From the NCBI GenBank assembly GCA_022419385.1, contig JAJUBI010000010.1, positions 434,001 to 498,000 of the forward strand: a DNA stretch of 64,000 nucleotides, in the 5' to 3' direction. A program made the translations under genes and the position numbers. The notes beneath the pieces were generated by a model. The model was not told the origin of the DNA. It saw nothing but the letters and a program-made list of their open reading frames with translations, and did not search any database. This DNA is from Paraconiothyrium sp. Pb-2020 (taxonomy: Eukaryota; Ascomycota; Dothideomycetes; Pleosporales; Didymosphaeriaceae). Below, in pieces: positions 1 to 12,161 of the stretch. Positions within the stretch are counted from its first letter, which is position 1. Each line of letters opens with the position of its first letter.

Positions 1-2180
1 ATCTACAGCACCGCCATCTGCGTCACCGCGAAACCTAATTACGTCAGCCTATTACGTCAATGTCAAGCCTTGAGGTGTGGCTTCACGGGACACAGAGTTA
101 GGCGTTAGAATCTCTCAGCAGAGTGGGAATCAGAGTGCCGCAATTAGAGACATCCGACCCTAGACGCTGGAGAAACAAAACTCCATCTCGAGCCTGGCTC
201 GACATCTAAAGCGCCGAGCGATGACAAAAAATCATTCACATCCGCGGCGAAGAACTTCTTCGAATCAACGATCCTTGCAACCCTATCACGCACCTATTTT
301 CATTCGATCTCCCTCCCACTGTTTTACCCAAGATTCGAATAGTATATACATAGTACCCTGTGATGCTGGTTGGTAGCACCGGGCTGCCTTTGCGCTGCAT
401 TTTTTGGCGTGGAGATGTCTAGTCTTTCTACTCTCCACATACCATGCAAGGTCTAGCTGTGCTCCGGGGGAAAGGGTCAACCTTCCCGCACGTAAAGATT
501 CTCCTCCAGGCTTGCAGCGTCTGCGAAGCTGGGACTGATCGCCATATTGTGGAAGCCCCCAGCGTGGAAAGGGTATTGACGGGCCCTAATTCGGCAAGTC
601 TCTCTGCGACTACTCTCGCGACACTCATTCGGAGATTCAACTCGATCGGACGGCGCTCGCTGGGCGTTGGCAAGATGAGGTAGGTCACGTTGCCGCTCTT
701 CCGTAGAGATTCGGAGCATTTTCATCAGCGTCCGTGTTGCTATGTATACTGCCTTTTGAATAAGTTTCAACGATCTTTCCCGTCATAAATTTTTGCCAAC
801 CGCGTGGAACGATTCGCCCGGCAACACGGATCTAGTATACTCATTGATCCAGTCCATGAGGCATGGTGTAAGGAAGGTGCATTACATTACCAAATGCCTA
901 TATCGCTCACGCGACCTCGACGTGACGCTCACTTGCGATCACATGAGCGCTCCCTCTACAGCTAGTTGGTGCTCGGGCATTTCTTCGTCAGCAGAGGAAT
1001 GTTTATAGGAAGGAGTCGCACCGAGCGCCTGAAGGCCACCGTGCACAATCATCCCGCTCGGCGCGCAAGAGCAACGATGAATTCTTGCAAATCATGTTCG
1101 AGGTGAGGAGGCAGTCAGGGAAGGTTCAAGGTCTCTTCGGGCGGACTCGCAGGGGTTCTGCCTCTGCCTTGATAATGACTCGGACACAATATGGGTATCT
1201 TACCGAGAATATATTCAACGGCATCATGGAAAGCCGTAATCTGTTATAATACCAGCGAGGATTCTTCTTGTCAGTCAACCACCTGCAGGAATGCGACTTG
1301 CACGAATGTACGGTAATCGATGAGCCATCCCGGGTACACCCCCGAGAAAGAACGAGAATAGTGAGTAAGCCCCACCTGCGACGATGCAGAACCGCTTTCA
1401 TGGCACAAGTGGAATACCATCGCTTACTTTACTGTAGGTCTAGTATAAGTACCGCGGGAAATTGTAGCAGGGTAGTTAGGATCAGATTTAAAGGGTTCCC
1501 TAGCTTACGCGATTTCTGGTTAGTTCACGACTTCGACATGGGGTAGAATAAACCTGGAAGTGTATCTCAAAAGGATGGATGCATTTTACTCCTCTCTCCG
1601 TGATCAGGACCAAGCCCATGCAGAGAATCGATTTTATGGGCTGATCAGTGCGGCATTAACGTCCCAACGTTCTAACAGATATGTTTTCGCATCGGACCGC
1701 CCACAAAGAACTACGGTGAAGAGCCCTCAGAAAAGGAAACGATGAGGGAGGAGAGTGTGAAGGCTCTCCAGCATCTTGCGATTGTTCTGATTGCCGCCGA
1801 GCCTCACCATTCCTTTCACTTGGAAACGCTGGGACCTGCAGCTCACGCATCATGTTCTAACACAAACCGAATCCGAATTCCTTCGCTAAGAGGAGGCCAG
1901 GAATTGTTTGCAAGACGCACTCGAAGATGCTGAAATCGGGTAAAGGAAGCAGCCTACATCGTGACTATGAAACGATCTACAGCCTGGCCGTTATCCGTTA
2001 ACTTTTCAATGCATCCCAGTGTGTTGCGGGATTGAAAGTCTTCTGCTTCCAGCATAGACTTAGATCCACCATATCAATGAATCGCAAACAAAGGCGAATG
2101 TAGCTGTAGCTTATGCAAACTCTGACCTTATCTTTGAAATCCCTTAACAGGCTATGTTGGACATATAAACAATGAAGCAC
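1..2180. other. No gene recognised
   Basis: Ordinary base composition with only short overlapping open stretches on both strands. None has a recognisable domain, a splice-site pattern or a good start context. It resembles the gene debris seen elsewhere in the first 35 kb, but I cannot assign any piece. Confidence 0.5.
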
Positions 2181-2182
2181 GC

Positions 2183-2378
2183 CGGTATCGGCACGAGGTC
2201 CGCTGCCTCTGTGGACCACCTTTGATCGCACCTGAGACAGTCCTGAGAGGTAACGGGAAACCAGATATGCACACGGCGCTGCATCTTGCTGCCATTTCTA
2301 CCAATTAAGCAGTCTCTATAAACCATCTGCTTCTGGATTCCCAATTTACACCACGTCGCAATACTCCTCAATTATTCT
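2183..2378 (+). pseudogene. Ankyrin-repeat gene fragment
   Basis: The plus-strand frame from 2183 reads through a piece containing TALHLAA (codons 2273-2293), the hallmark of the first helix of an ankyrin repeat. It is followed after 13 residues by HLLLDSQ and RRNTP, which fit the second helix and the start of the next repeat. A TAA stop at 2306-2308 interrupts the repeat, and I see no further repeats or start codon in frame. In fungi such repeats usually sit at the C-terminus of large NACHT or HET proteins, so this may be the last trace of one; that is inference. The motif is short, so chance resemblance is possible. Confidence 0.35.
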
Positions 2379-2390
2379 GGAAGGATCCTA

Positions 2391-3199
2391 TAGGACGATG
2401 TGATGCTAGCTCTAAGGATCTACCCTTTCTATAGAAATGGACTGTAAAGCGTGTAATAGTACGTAGCCGCCCATGTACGGATGCGTGAGAGATGTAATCT
2501 GTAATTTATAAATAACGGCTCCCATAGGTGATGCGTCGTTTCTACTTTCGTTTTAATAGAAGGTTGATGTCGATGTCATCATCGCTGTGTTTAATACTTG
2601 CGGTTACGACGTCCATGGTGTCGACGATTTCCTGGCCCGCCAGCTCAGCTGGGGATGTCGACTAGCTTCGTGTAAGCGGATGGAGAGGCCTAGAAGTAGC
2701 CCTGCGGGTGGCTCTCCGATTCTGCCGTTCAGCGCGAGTGGTGTACGTCACGTGGCAATCCTGGAGGAATACCGTCGGCTTTGCTTCTTCCGCGTCCAAT
2801 GCTTGCGCGACCACCCTACGACAGACTTGCTCTCCTATGGTTCTCCCAGCGGTCGTATTGTATAGGCCGTACTCTGTGTTTGTCCGAACTGTGATTAGTG
2901 AACCTGCCAAAGTTGTACGACTCGGGACTTGTTGGATGACACTGCGTGGCGACATTCAACTTACGAAGATTCTGCTCATCTAATGCCACCGCCTTACGTG
3001 TATACGTGCGCAAGTTTCCGTCACGAGTAAGGCTGCTCTGCAACAGCGAATTTCTCTTCTCTTTACCTACCTGGAATCATCAACGCGGAACGCGGCTACT
3101 CTTTCTCGCTTCGACTTTGCCCGGAGATCGTCTTGGCATCCAGGAGCAAAGGCTCACCCACGAGAATCCTGCATCCTGTTTTCCCATGGAGAATCAAGC
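2391..3199. other. No gene recognised
   Basis: Open stretches of 75-97 codons occur in several overlapping frames, for example around 2587-2983. None shows a domain, repeat or splice pattern. Nothing can be supported here. Confidence 0.5.
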
Positions 3200-3960
3200 T
3201 AGGTAATCTAACCTATTTCCTGTCCAGAGCGGTCGGCTGTTGCCCTTGGAACAGCGTGTATTCGGATGCCAAGACTTCCATACCGGCCGCCCGGCCGTCG
3301 AATACCACCGGATCTACTAAATCTTCCGTTTTGGCGATGTTCACGCGTTCTACATCTCTGTACCCTTTCAAAACCATCTCATCATACGTGGTTGCTCGAT
3401 CAAAGCTCAATGCTTCCGTTGGCAGACAATCCGTCGTTCCACTCCACCTCACTACCTGCCAACAGGAGCTCTTCATGTAGCGACATTTGTTGTCTAACCT
3501 TACTACTTCAGAGCATCCCGCGTATGCGCTGCGCCAAGATGCTACGGAGTGCTTCTCTCCCAGTTTCTAATCTCGGCCAAAGAAAATACGAATACCGGAC
3601 TCTTGAAATCTTCTGCCTGCAAAGTAGTGTGCGGAAGCAAGCTGCGCAACAGGTCTTCGTTCATCTCTCCAAGATACCTTTTCTCAGCCTTGCAGCCAAT
3701 CGTCTCCTCCCATAGTTCCTCGTCGCAGCGCTCCAAGTGGCTCTGCAGGTTCCGGATCGTGTTATCCCTGTTCATAATCTAGACTTCCTATCAGATGAGC
3801 ACCTGAATTGGGCAAGGATGACATGGAACGCATTGCAGAGATCCGGTATTCGCAATTATCTCCACATTCGATTTGATGAGTTGATCGCACCGGGCTTCCA
3901 CCGCTTCTGCACGATGCGCTGGCTAGGATTCACGAGATTAGCCAGGCTGCAATAACGTCA
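3200..3960 (-). pseudogene. Broken gene of unknown function, minus strand
   Basis: Reading the minus strand from about 3960 down, one frame gives protein-like sequence (AEAVEARCDQLIKSN near 3900). It has stops near 3780-3800, then continues in the same frame through a clean stretch from 3775 to 3542 with acidic, helix-rich sequence (LERCDEELWEET, RYLGEMNEDLLRSLLP). The frame then stops at 3542. Protein-like sequence resumes in another frame from 3476 to 3213 (DEMVLKGYRDVERVN, EDLVDPVVFDG). The join can be explained by one or more frameshifts or by a lost intron; no good GT/AG pair restores a single frame. The composition is not AT-rich, so decay looks mutational rather than RIP-driven. I do not recognise the family. 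Confidence 0.4.
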
Positions 3961-4019
3961 CTAGGCGAGCGACGCATCATGGCTGACGGCAGCACCATTC
4001 GACTCCATCGCAAGAGCCC

Positions 4020-5105
4020 TCTCAGCCTGTGCTAGCCCGTTCCACATGCCCAGCCATTGATGGATCATTCATAAGTGAACCTGCCGGAACATTGATTAAA
4101 AGTGGTCAACAAGACCACCCACAGACGTTGTTTACTCGGCGACATGATGCAATTGCTAATCAGGTCATCACGCGTAAGCAGGCAGGCGAGATATCTGGAG
4201 AGAAGTCTTGGGATTGAAACGCGCATGAAGATGATAAGCTTTCATCAGAAGATCAATCAGCGTGTTCTCATATCTGTCCTAAATCTTTGAAATGCTAGTG
4301 ATCTTAGCAACTCCACACCGCGGGCTTTCGTCGAAGTGTTTCTTCACAATGCACGTTCTGCATCGTGAAGCAGTCGCGGGGGAACCGACCAGGCCGTCCC
4401 TGACTGCCAATGGGAGTCAAGAAGTCAATATTCGCAAAACACGTACGCAGGCTTCGTACGAGCCTGTGGAGGAGACACCATCTTGGAGATCACAACGCAG
4501 TTCCTCGCGAACCTCTACACACTGCCATGTTCGTGGAAGCCATGCGGAGACGGGCTTGTTTTGTACCGCACAGGGCATCACTTTCCTACTGCGGGAACGT
4601 GTTCTACATCTACCCATAGGAACTTCGTTGTTTTAGACATGTTTTGCAGCGGCACGCTGTGCCACTGCCCACTCACTGTATACAAGTACGACCAATATCA
4701 CGCACCAAAGGTCCAACAGAGTTTCGCTTGACGATACAGCGCTTGGCGGCCAACTGGGAGCTTCGATCATGCCGTTCGCTTTCTCCTGCACGTAAAGAAC
4801 CGGTCTGAGCGATGGGGCAGCAAGGAAATCGAAGCTTCGCTCGCTGAAGGCCGGTCTAACGATGCGAAGTTAGGCACATCGAGCGCGGTTGTTGCGCTCA
4901 GGGTGCAGATATGGGCTTGGGCTAATGGCGACGAAGCCCCGTTGACCTCTCCGGCATGCGGAACTACACATAACCATGCCAGATTGCAGTATGACACGCG
5001 GCACCTGGCTAAATGCGATGAGACCTCTGGCGGTGTGATCGCGGAACAACATATCAATGAAACTCAGGTACAGAGTGACGAGAGAATAGCAACACCCGAA
5101 TAGAG
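4020..5105 (+). other. Possible gene debris, unassigned
   Basis: Two short plus-strand stretches have a protein-like look without a start context or domain. One is about 4450-4731 (ITTQFLANLYTLPCS, VYKYDQYHAPKV). The other is about 4760-5103 (SERWGSKEIEASLAEG, QIWAWANGDEAPL). They are in different frames, no intron joins them convincingly, and I do not recognise either. They may be exons of a decayed gene. Confidence 0.2.
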
Positions 5106-6240
5106 AACCGACTGTACACTGCGATGACCCGAAGCTATATATGCTTCACACTTTCAATCCAGATCCGCATACCCAATGCAAGCTGTCTATGCTCGGTCCG
5201 CTGCTGCACCTTTACTCTTAATAGTACAACATCGCATACATCATAGACCACATTCGCTGGGATAATTCCTTCTTTATATTTACGATTATCCAGGCACGCT
5301 GAGTGTACACTTTCGATCAATCTATGTCATCATCGGTATCGGTGTGCTTACCATCGCTCAGTTGCCTTCCATCTTTGGTGTCACATCATCCAAAAGCCGA
5401 GCGTACACAAGATGCAATGTGTATGCAGCTGCGACGTTGGAAGAATGTGCGCGGTTTGTCTTGGCTTGTTTGTAGGGTCCAACATGTCGAAGCATTGTCT
5501 TGTATCGCGCAATCGAGAGCGAGGCAATCTACAGTAAGCTTTCCTGCGCGCACGGCACTACCAACCCTTCATGTCGTAGGGGGCCAACGTCGATCTAGAA
5601 CCACTTGTTCTTACACGGGATAGAAGCTGGACTTTCATTTTGCGTAATGTACACGATTGGCGTAGCGGTGGCTGGTCAGTAGTTGCACACGTTTGGTGGT
5701 GTTGTCGCATGTTGCGCAATGGGGAGTGAGACAACAGCACCACGTTCTTTGGTCTGTTGCTCTTCCCACACTTTTCTCAAATAGCATGAATAGCGGTTCC
5801 TGTACCCCAGCATGCGCGAAGATCTATCACGCCTATCTTTCGGAACAACGAAGGAAAGGATACTGCAGGGCGGTGGCGACTGCAACACACGTGGGTACCA
5901 TAAGATCATCTGGCTTTGGCCAACAGCTATACTCTATTGTCGCAATACATGTTTGATCACAGAGCAAAGAGTGCTATCGGAGGAGCGCTCGACGAGTGAA
6001 GTCTCAGAAACTTCGAGACCGGCGCCTGGAAATGAAGTCTCGCGTGGCCCACCAGCAACTTCGGGCCGCACCACTGAACCCATACCTACGTCACGATCTC
6101 GGGCTACGCTACACAGAAACGTTTAGCGGCTGTGGTTTTAACTCTAGAATTCGGTGGTAGGTTCTCTATCGCAATATGGAATATGCCCGTTACCTCCTGC
6201 AGTCATGCGGAAGCCATCACATGCGTATAGACAACCAAAC
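5106..6240. other. No gene recognised
   Basis: Only short overlapping open stretches are present. The last 100 bases before the membrane-protein gene hold a TATA-like run (next entry). Nothing else is supported. Confidence 0.45.
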
Positions 6241-6246
6241 CTGCTC

Positions 6247-6260
6247 TAGTATATATAGTG
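6247..6260 (+). promoter_or_regulatory. TATA-like element upstream of the membrane-protein gene
   Basis: The sequence agtatatatagtg lies about 105 bp before the ATG at 6362. Its position suits a core promoter for that start codon, and it argues against the earlier in-frame ATG at 6176, which would place this run inside the coding region. Positional inference only. Confidence 0.3.
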
Positions 6261-6361
6261 TCAATAGTTCGTGTCCTGTCAGTCCCGTCAACCCGGTAAT
6301 TACGTGCACCCGCAAATCCACGGAACCAAAAGCACCAAGCATCTTTTCCATTAACAAAGTC

Positions 6362-6724
6362 ATGAATCCAGAGACTCGCCGCTTCATCGCTCTGACATTT
6401 ACAGTGTTGTTATGTACCGTCGCTGTTGGATGGGTTCTGGTCGGTTTCCTTGAATTCTTCCTCCTTACTACGGTGCCTATCGTTCAGCGTCTTTATCAGC
6501 TTCTCCTTCAAATCGCAATCTTCCTTCTTGAGGATATACCGGCGTACATTGTAGGCTTCGTTTCGAATATTATCGCCTTTGCAACCAACCTAAGTTACGT
6601 TGTAATTGGCTTCGCCCTAGGTTGTCTTACTGCCGTTCCACAGTTCTTGTATTCGCCAATCGCCCAGGTAATCGCCGAACTTATTCTCTTCTTACTTTAC
6701 TACTATGACGTCGGCAACATATAG
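6362..6724 (+). CDS. Small hydrophobic membrane protein, hypothetical
   Basis: The reading frame is open from an ATG at 6176, but I prefer the ATG at 6362 (120 residues). The 62 residues before it have no membrane character and contain a TATA-like run. From 6362 the protein begins with a short charged stretch (MNPETRRF). It then has strongly hydrophobic segments at about residues 5-31, 35-57, 60-82 and 84-113, broken by a few acidic or proline residues, so three or four membrane helices are likely. It ends YYYDVGNI. No family is recognised and there is no signal-peptidase site. The stop lies at the edge of an AT-rich repeat block that starts within about 30 bp, so the 3' end may have been cut by the insertion. 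It could be a small endomembrane protein. Confidence 0.5.
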   Translation: MNPETRRFIALTFTVLLCTVAVGWVLVGFLEFFLLTTVPIVQRLYQLLLQIAIFLLEDIPAYIVGFVSNIIAFATNLSYVVIGFALGCLTAVPQFLYSPIAQVIAELILFLLYYYDVGNI

Positions 6725-8640
6725 ATATGGGTAGGCATATCTAGTGGCCTCCTCTTTTTCAAGTACATCCTAAGGTTGACCCTACCTTAAACCCGACTCT
6801 ATAACCCACGTCAGTATCACTGGATAGTGGACAATAACATATTCGACAGTTCTTCGCAGTGGTAAGACGCTACTTGTTATAGTAAACTCTATTAAGGCTT
6901 ACTCGCTACAATAACCATAGGATTCGCGATGCAACAATTAGAGCCGACTTTAATCACTATATGCGCCCATCGCCTGTATAATTTGCCAACATCGTGGGTT
7001 CCCTACAATTCAGAATTAGCATCTCTACACCATCCCTATCACCACAATTTCAGATCACTCATCAGCAATTTAAATCAATATACCGAACAGGACTGTCAAC
7101 ATTAATCGGATTAGAATAGAATGAAATACCTCTTTCTTTACTTAATTATAGCCTCGTTATATGCAATTTATATCTATAGAGATGTCCAGCGAGGCCTTAA
7201 GATTGTCTAATTAATGCACTCTTTAGCACTAGCTATATAGAACCTACTATACAGTTTATAAGCTTAAACTTAAAGTTCTGGGTTCTGCTTTATTATAAGC
7301 AAGACTATAATGTAGCTAAGCCAAAGTATAGCTAGAGACACAGCCGGTAATATAAGCTATATTATTCTTAGTAATACCTTAGCTACCTTAATTATTATTT
7401 CTTTATTCTTAGAGCCTAATAAATTATAAATCTAGTATATTAGTGTGCTGGCGTACATAGTTATCTTACTAGTCTAACTTTTAAACTTAGCTCCTCTCGC
7501 AGCACGCGTTAAAATATTAGTCTAATAGTAACTAAACTAGAAACGCTACCTAAGTAACCTATAAATATAATAACCTTTTATATTTTAAGTATATCTATAC
7601 TCTCTAGGCTGTTCTTTTTACTAAGTGTAGTGTAGATAGAAGAATTTAAGTAAGAGGTCTATAGTAACTAATTTGTTAGCCCTAAATAGAGCCAGTAGGC
7701 TAATTCTATATATAGTGTAAAACTAGCCTAGTAATATCGTCTAGCGGGAGAAATGGCTTAGCCCCTAACTAAGGATAAGAATAATGCTAGCATAGGGGGT
7801 CCTTTATAAATATCTAGATAAGGAAAAATAGGCCTATAAAAATTTCTAATAACTGTTTAACAACCCTATAGTAGACTAGGCAGATAGAGAGTAGCGCACT
7901 AGCGTAGAACTTAATAGATAACTTATAATTTTACTAAGAAGTATTACGCCTATAAACGTTATTATATTATATAGATGTTTAAGCAGCCTTAATATAGTAA
8001 GGCTCTAGTAAAGGTAGTTTAGCTTCTAAGATAAAAATAAACAGTACTGGTAATAAGTTTCTTATTAACAAGTAATAAAATACTAAGGGTAATTAGAATA
8101 ATTACTTACTAGTTTCTCTACTTATAGAAGCTACTCGTAAGATTTAATCCTATAAGTAAAGAGAAGTAAAAAGTAAACAATGCCACGTTAATAAAATATA
8201 GTTGTAATAACCCCGAGCGGTTAAAAATTACTCTTTAGAGGTTGCTAGCGTTATATACTAGTAGCCTAAGCACGAAGCGTAAAGAGATAAGTCTAGCGCT
8301 TATATAACTGTTAGCAACCTAATGCAAAGCTATAAGAACGGTACTACCTAGTTATAGCCCTTACTTAATGCAGTACTAACAAAAGGACCGTATACTGTCT
8401 AAGTAGTGTTAAAATGGCTTATTATAGTTAAGAATTAAGCCCTCCTTAAGGTTTTAAGTCCCTATAGAGTGCACAAGACAGCACTGTAAGTCCTCTAGCG
8501 TAGATACCTTAGTTGCCGACCTAGAAAAAGAAGTCTATCGCATTAGCACTTATATATACTAGATAGCCCACGTTAAGCACCGTGATGGATGATACCTTAA
8601 CAGTTAAAGATATTAGAAAGTTTGGCTAGGATAGGCTGCA
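6725..8640. repeat. RIP-degraded AT-rich block 1
   Basis: Composition changes abruptly at the left edge to a TA-rich text almost free of CA and TG dinucleotides. The surviving C and G sit mostly in CC, CT, AG and GG contexts. That is the expected residue of RIP (CpA to TpA on both strands), a Pezizomycotina process that acts on repeats. I found no LTR pair, no target duplication and no recognisable transposase or RT motif. A short imperfect inverted repeat lies at about 8117-8164. The right edge fades into normal composition at 8.6-8.7 kb. Confidence 0.7.
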
Positions 8641-9939
8641 ATACGTATATGGACGGTAAATAGGCTGCCCCAATCCAGAACTTCCAGGAAGCATTGCCTC
8701 CAAGATCCGCGGTAATGGCCTACCGTGCATGGGCACATACTTAGTGTTAGGCTATGCGTTAGTAATACCTAGAGAAAGACTTACTAACACTGCAAGACTG
8801 GCCCTAGTAGTATCAATGGGATTAGAAACGTAGACGTAAGTAAAGATGCCAGCAATACTTAATAGCGTGACCTAGTAAGCATTCTCAGGACAAAGCGCTA
8901 CATGAAGGTAGAACAACATAACGTAAAAGGCTACCAGCATAGTGTACAGCTGAACAATGCCTGCCCTCAAGTATTGTCACCGTATTTTTCAGTGGATCCT
9001 CTTAATGACTCTTGGCTCCACATAATATACACTCGTCTATTCGTACTCCACTAGTTAGTACTATCTACGTACAAGCGCTCATGTGCTATTCGAATATACG
9101 ATTAGTAGGAATCACGCCACTTCATTCGTGATCCCACTACCCTCACGCGACGCATCTACGACACGTTGCCATCCGTTTGCCATGGGGAAGAGCAACATAC
9201 CCGCGTCATACGGCTACACTACTCTGGCAGGCGAGGTGTACGCAGCTGCCCGATTAGCCATCAGATCACGAGCTGCGAAACCTGGGTCGGGAGCGAGCTG
9301 CAGAACCCTCAAACCTCGGGCAGGCAATCAAGACGATGCGATCCGGCCGGCGGCAAACCACACAAAATAGGAATCATCATCAGTATTACCCAAAGCCTCG
9401 CCGCTTCACTTCGTCAGAGTATCATAGATAGCCAGCGACTCTATACTTACCAGTACCCCAGAATTTGTCCCAATCATCTCCAGCGGACGCGTAAGGCAGA
9501 AAAGCCACTGTGCCGAATGTCTCAATTTACACTAAGATAATTAAACACCTGAAATGGCGTGTATTTGTAGAACGCATCAACAGCTATGTCAGCGATAAGC
9601 TAAGCGGAGGGAGGTACAACAACGCAGAGAAGAGGGAAGGCGCCTGGTCAAGCAAAGACAATTAGAATTTGCCATAGAAAACCGCAACACGCGTAGCAGG
9701 AGGTATGAAGAAGAAGTACTATTGAGGAGCCGAGCCTAGCACGTATTAAGCCATGCGGAAGGCAATTATGGAAGGTGGTGGGTAATCGAATCCACCAACC
9801 AATGGACGTCGGCAGCAGGTAAGGGAAATATATTGCACTAGATACACTACCTAATACCTTTATCAAGTCTCCACAATATTACAAAAGCTCACTGTACGTT
9901 ACTCTCTACCAGAACATATTTGTACAGAAGATCTTTTCT
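8641..9939. other. No gene recognised
   Basis: Normal composition returns. Open stretches at 9083-9540 (plus) and 9648-9866 (minus) show no domain. The minus-strand piece could be a downstream remnant of the helicase relic to its right, but I see no helicase motif in it. Confidence 0.4.
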
Positions 9940-10840
9940 CGTGCGTTTCGATGAACACCAGGGATGGCAGCATCCACAGACCGAACGATCGCATCAAAAG
10001 AGAAGCCGACATAGCGAGGCCCTTCTGTGCCTGGAATTACATGCAATGCTATTAACCTTGTTCTGCTGTTTCAGCATGCCCGTGATCAATTTTACAGCAC
10101 AGCGCAAGCCTCCTTTAATATGTTAGCCGCAACGCGCTTACGCAGGTCCGTGTTGACCGGTTGAAACAGACGTCTGGCAGATGCTCACCAGAATAGACAG
10201 CTACGACGACATGACAGCATACAACGCCATTTATTGCTGGATGTCTCGCTTTAAACAAATACGCCTACGATATGCAATATTAGTGTTACCTAGCCGATGA
10301 ATGTTCCTATGATGAGTTTTCGATACCGAAGAAATATTCTGATATCATTGCAGGAACGCCTGTGCGACTGCATCACAACGTAAGACACTGAAAAGGCCTG
10401 GGCATGCTAATGACCTCGTAGTATTCCTCCGAGACGTGACACTCATCCAGCAGCACTTTGTAGAGAGCAGACCTTTCGAGCCCGGCACTAACAGGCGTGA
10501 GAAGCTACTGAGAGAGTTTCGACTGTGGATTTGTTAGATAAAGACGTACAAGTCGTGCCTCGCATACATTCCCCTCCGAGCAAAGATTCCATGAGACCAC
10601 ATGGTCTGTGAAGAATGCTGCAAAGAGCTGGGGTACCGCGTCGCCATAGATCCTCATCTATATCAGTTCGACCATTGCTCTACCTACAAACAACCGTGTG
10701 AAGTGGGTCTTCGTGTCAAACCAGTCAATGTAGGGTTTCGAGTGCTGTCTATCGATGAGCAGTATCCGTGCCGTGATCCCTATCAGTTTCTCCATGCTCT
10801 CAAGCAAATCATTGGCCTTGGCAAGCCCGTCCAAGAGCAC
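9940..10840 (-). pseudogene. Probable RecQ/DEAD-like helicase relic
   Basis: On the minus strand, around 10480-10380, a frame reads KVLLDECHVSEEYYEV and then RPFQCLTL, followed by PAMISEYFF. LLDECH matches the Walker B/DExH box of superfamily 2 helicases. A following L-T-[lost A/T]-x-P segment is where motif III (LTAT-x-P) belongs. About 100 bases further, GNTNIAYRRRI resembles the conserved RPNI-x-Y strand that opens the second RecA-like domain in RecQ-type enzymes. Upstream on the same strand, 10840-10658 is a clean 60-codon stretch (KANDLLESMEKLIG, ARILLID) that may belong to the same gene. Frames shift repeatedly and stops occur. Telomere-linked RecQ helicases are common fungal repeats of this kind. 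The assignment rests on short motifs. Confidence 0.4.
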
Positions 10841-10961
10841 TTTGACCTTAGTTATGGAACGAGTTTAGGTAGATTCCTAGCGCTGCGGACACTTCTACCA
10901 CTTACTCATCTCCAGGGTCCATGGTAAAGTCGGCCCTCTAGGTGCTGGCAATGACGGTGAG

Positions 10962-11025
10962 CGAAGCCTGAGACAGCGCCACCAAGCGCTTCCTAAGCGC
11001 TTGGTGGCACTGTCTTAGTGCTTCG
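10962..11025. repeat. Long near-perfect palindrome
   Basis: Arms 10971-10991 and 10995-11015 are 21 nt each and complementary except for one G/A position, around a 3-nt loop (cct). The pairing extends imperfectly outward to 10962 and 11025 (cgaagc against gcttcg), about 30 bp per arm. The core is AAGCGCTT-like and GC-rich. It lies between the helicase relic and the promoter of the nuclease-like gene. The single mismatch is a transition. Confidence 0.85.
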
Positions 11026-12161
11026 GGTGTATCTTTCGAACAAAGTGTAATGAGTCCTTACCTTTTTGGGGTATCGAAGGATTTTCTTTCTGTTATCGTC
11101 ATGCTTGATTGAGTGGTTAGCACTATGTATGAAAATTTTGAGGACCTCTTAAACAGGACGCTCTACCAGGAGGCGTCCTACGGCTTGTTCGAGCAGCTAC
11201 CCATGCGTGATCCCGCTGTCCTGGCTGCATGGACGAGTATCGTTTCGGCGTCTGCACGATCGTCGCCAGAAGCACGCTCCTCAAATCGCTCGAATCTGGC
11301 TTGTATATATTACTTCTAAATTTACGATAGTTCGTCAGCCCAGTCTGTTTGTATTGCCACGGACGTGGAATACTTTGGGGATGCAGACATCTCCGATAGC
11401 TGGAAGGATAGCACACAATGCCAGTCACGTCGCTTAGAATCTTGTTATGGACTTGAAGACCGGATAGAATCTCACACTTTGGACCACCTTACAGTAGCGG
11501 TCCTTGAGAGTGATGCCTCTGAACAGCCTTTTAAAGAGCGCTGGACTGTTCCATAAAAGGGCACCGGCGAGGTTGCGAGTTCCCTTTGTGGATCCCCAAA
11601 AACTATTCGGCTATTCCATATCAAGCCCCGATTTATGTCCTGCCTCCGGTCCTCATTTCCTGGCAATGCCACACTCAGATGTCTTGACGCCGCCATAGGA
11701 GACGACTATAGCTCTTTGGTGACGCCAGCAGCGAGGACGGCCGGCCCACTGCGGCTACAGGGTTGCGCAGGAGGCGATGATTTCTTTTGGTCTGAGCGAA
11801 GGGAAGACGGTATACAAGCCTACATGTGGTGTTTTGCCAAGCATAGCCGAAATCTCAACTCTCAAGCGATCTGGAGAATGGTCGGGGGCGATGGTTTTGT
11901 AGCGTCAATCAAGTGGAAGTGAGAGGATTCTGAGAGGATTTTGAGATATAGAAGAAGACTTTGAGATGCAGAAGAGGATTTCGAGATGCAGGAGAGGACT
12001 TTGAGTCGCGGGAAAGTTACAACTAAGATGGGGGTGCGAGCCTGGAGCACTTTGTGTATCTGATCAATCGAGTGGAGGTCGGCGGGTCGGCGCTTGCCAC
12101 CAATCGAAGGTTGCCCCGCCGAGCGAACCACCCTGTCCCTCTCCACTCTTCCCCGCCCTCA
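11026..12161. other. No gene recognised; upstream region of the nuclease-like gene
   Basis: Several short plus-strand open stretches (11365-11556, 11504-11698, 11635-11922) look partly protein-like but change frame and have no domain, so gene debris is likely. The last part, 11921-12010, holds imperfect tandem repeats listed separately. Confidence 0.4.
11921..12010. repeat. Imperfect short tandem repeat (about 22 bp)
   Basis: Four to five diverged units of the form gagatgcag-aagaggatttt occur (gagaggattctgagagg, gagatatagaagaagactt, gagatgcagaagaggattt, gagatgcaggagaggactt). They end about 150 bp before the ATG of the PD-(D/E)XK gene, so they lie in its promoter or 5' UTR. The purine-rich strand is the coding strand. 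Confidence 0.6.

Noticed and set aside
3266..3715. 149-codon plus-strand ORF
   Set aside because: Opposite strand of the broken minus-strand gene; Ser/Arg/Pro/Leu-rich text typical of a shadow frame.
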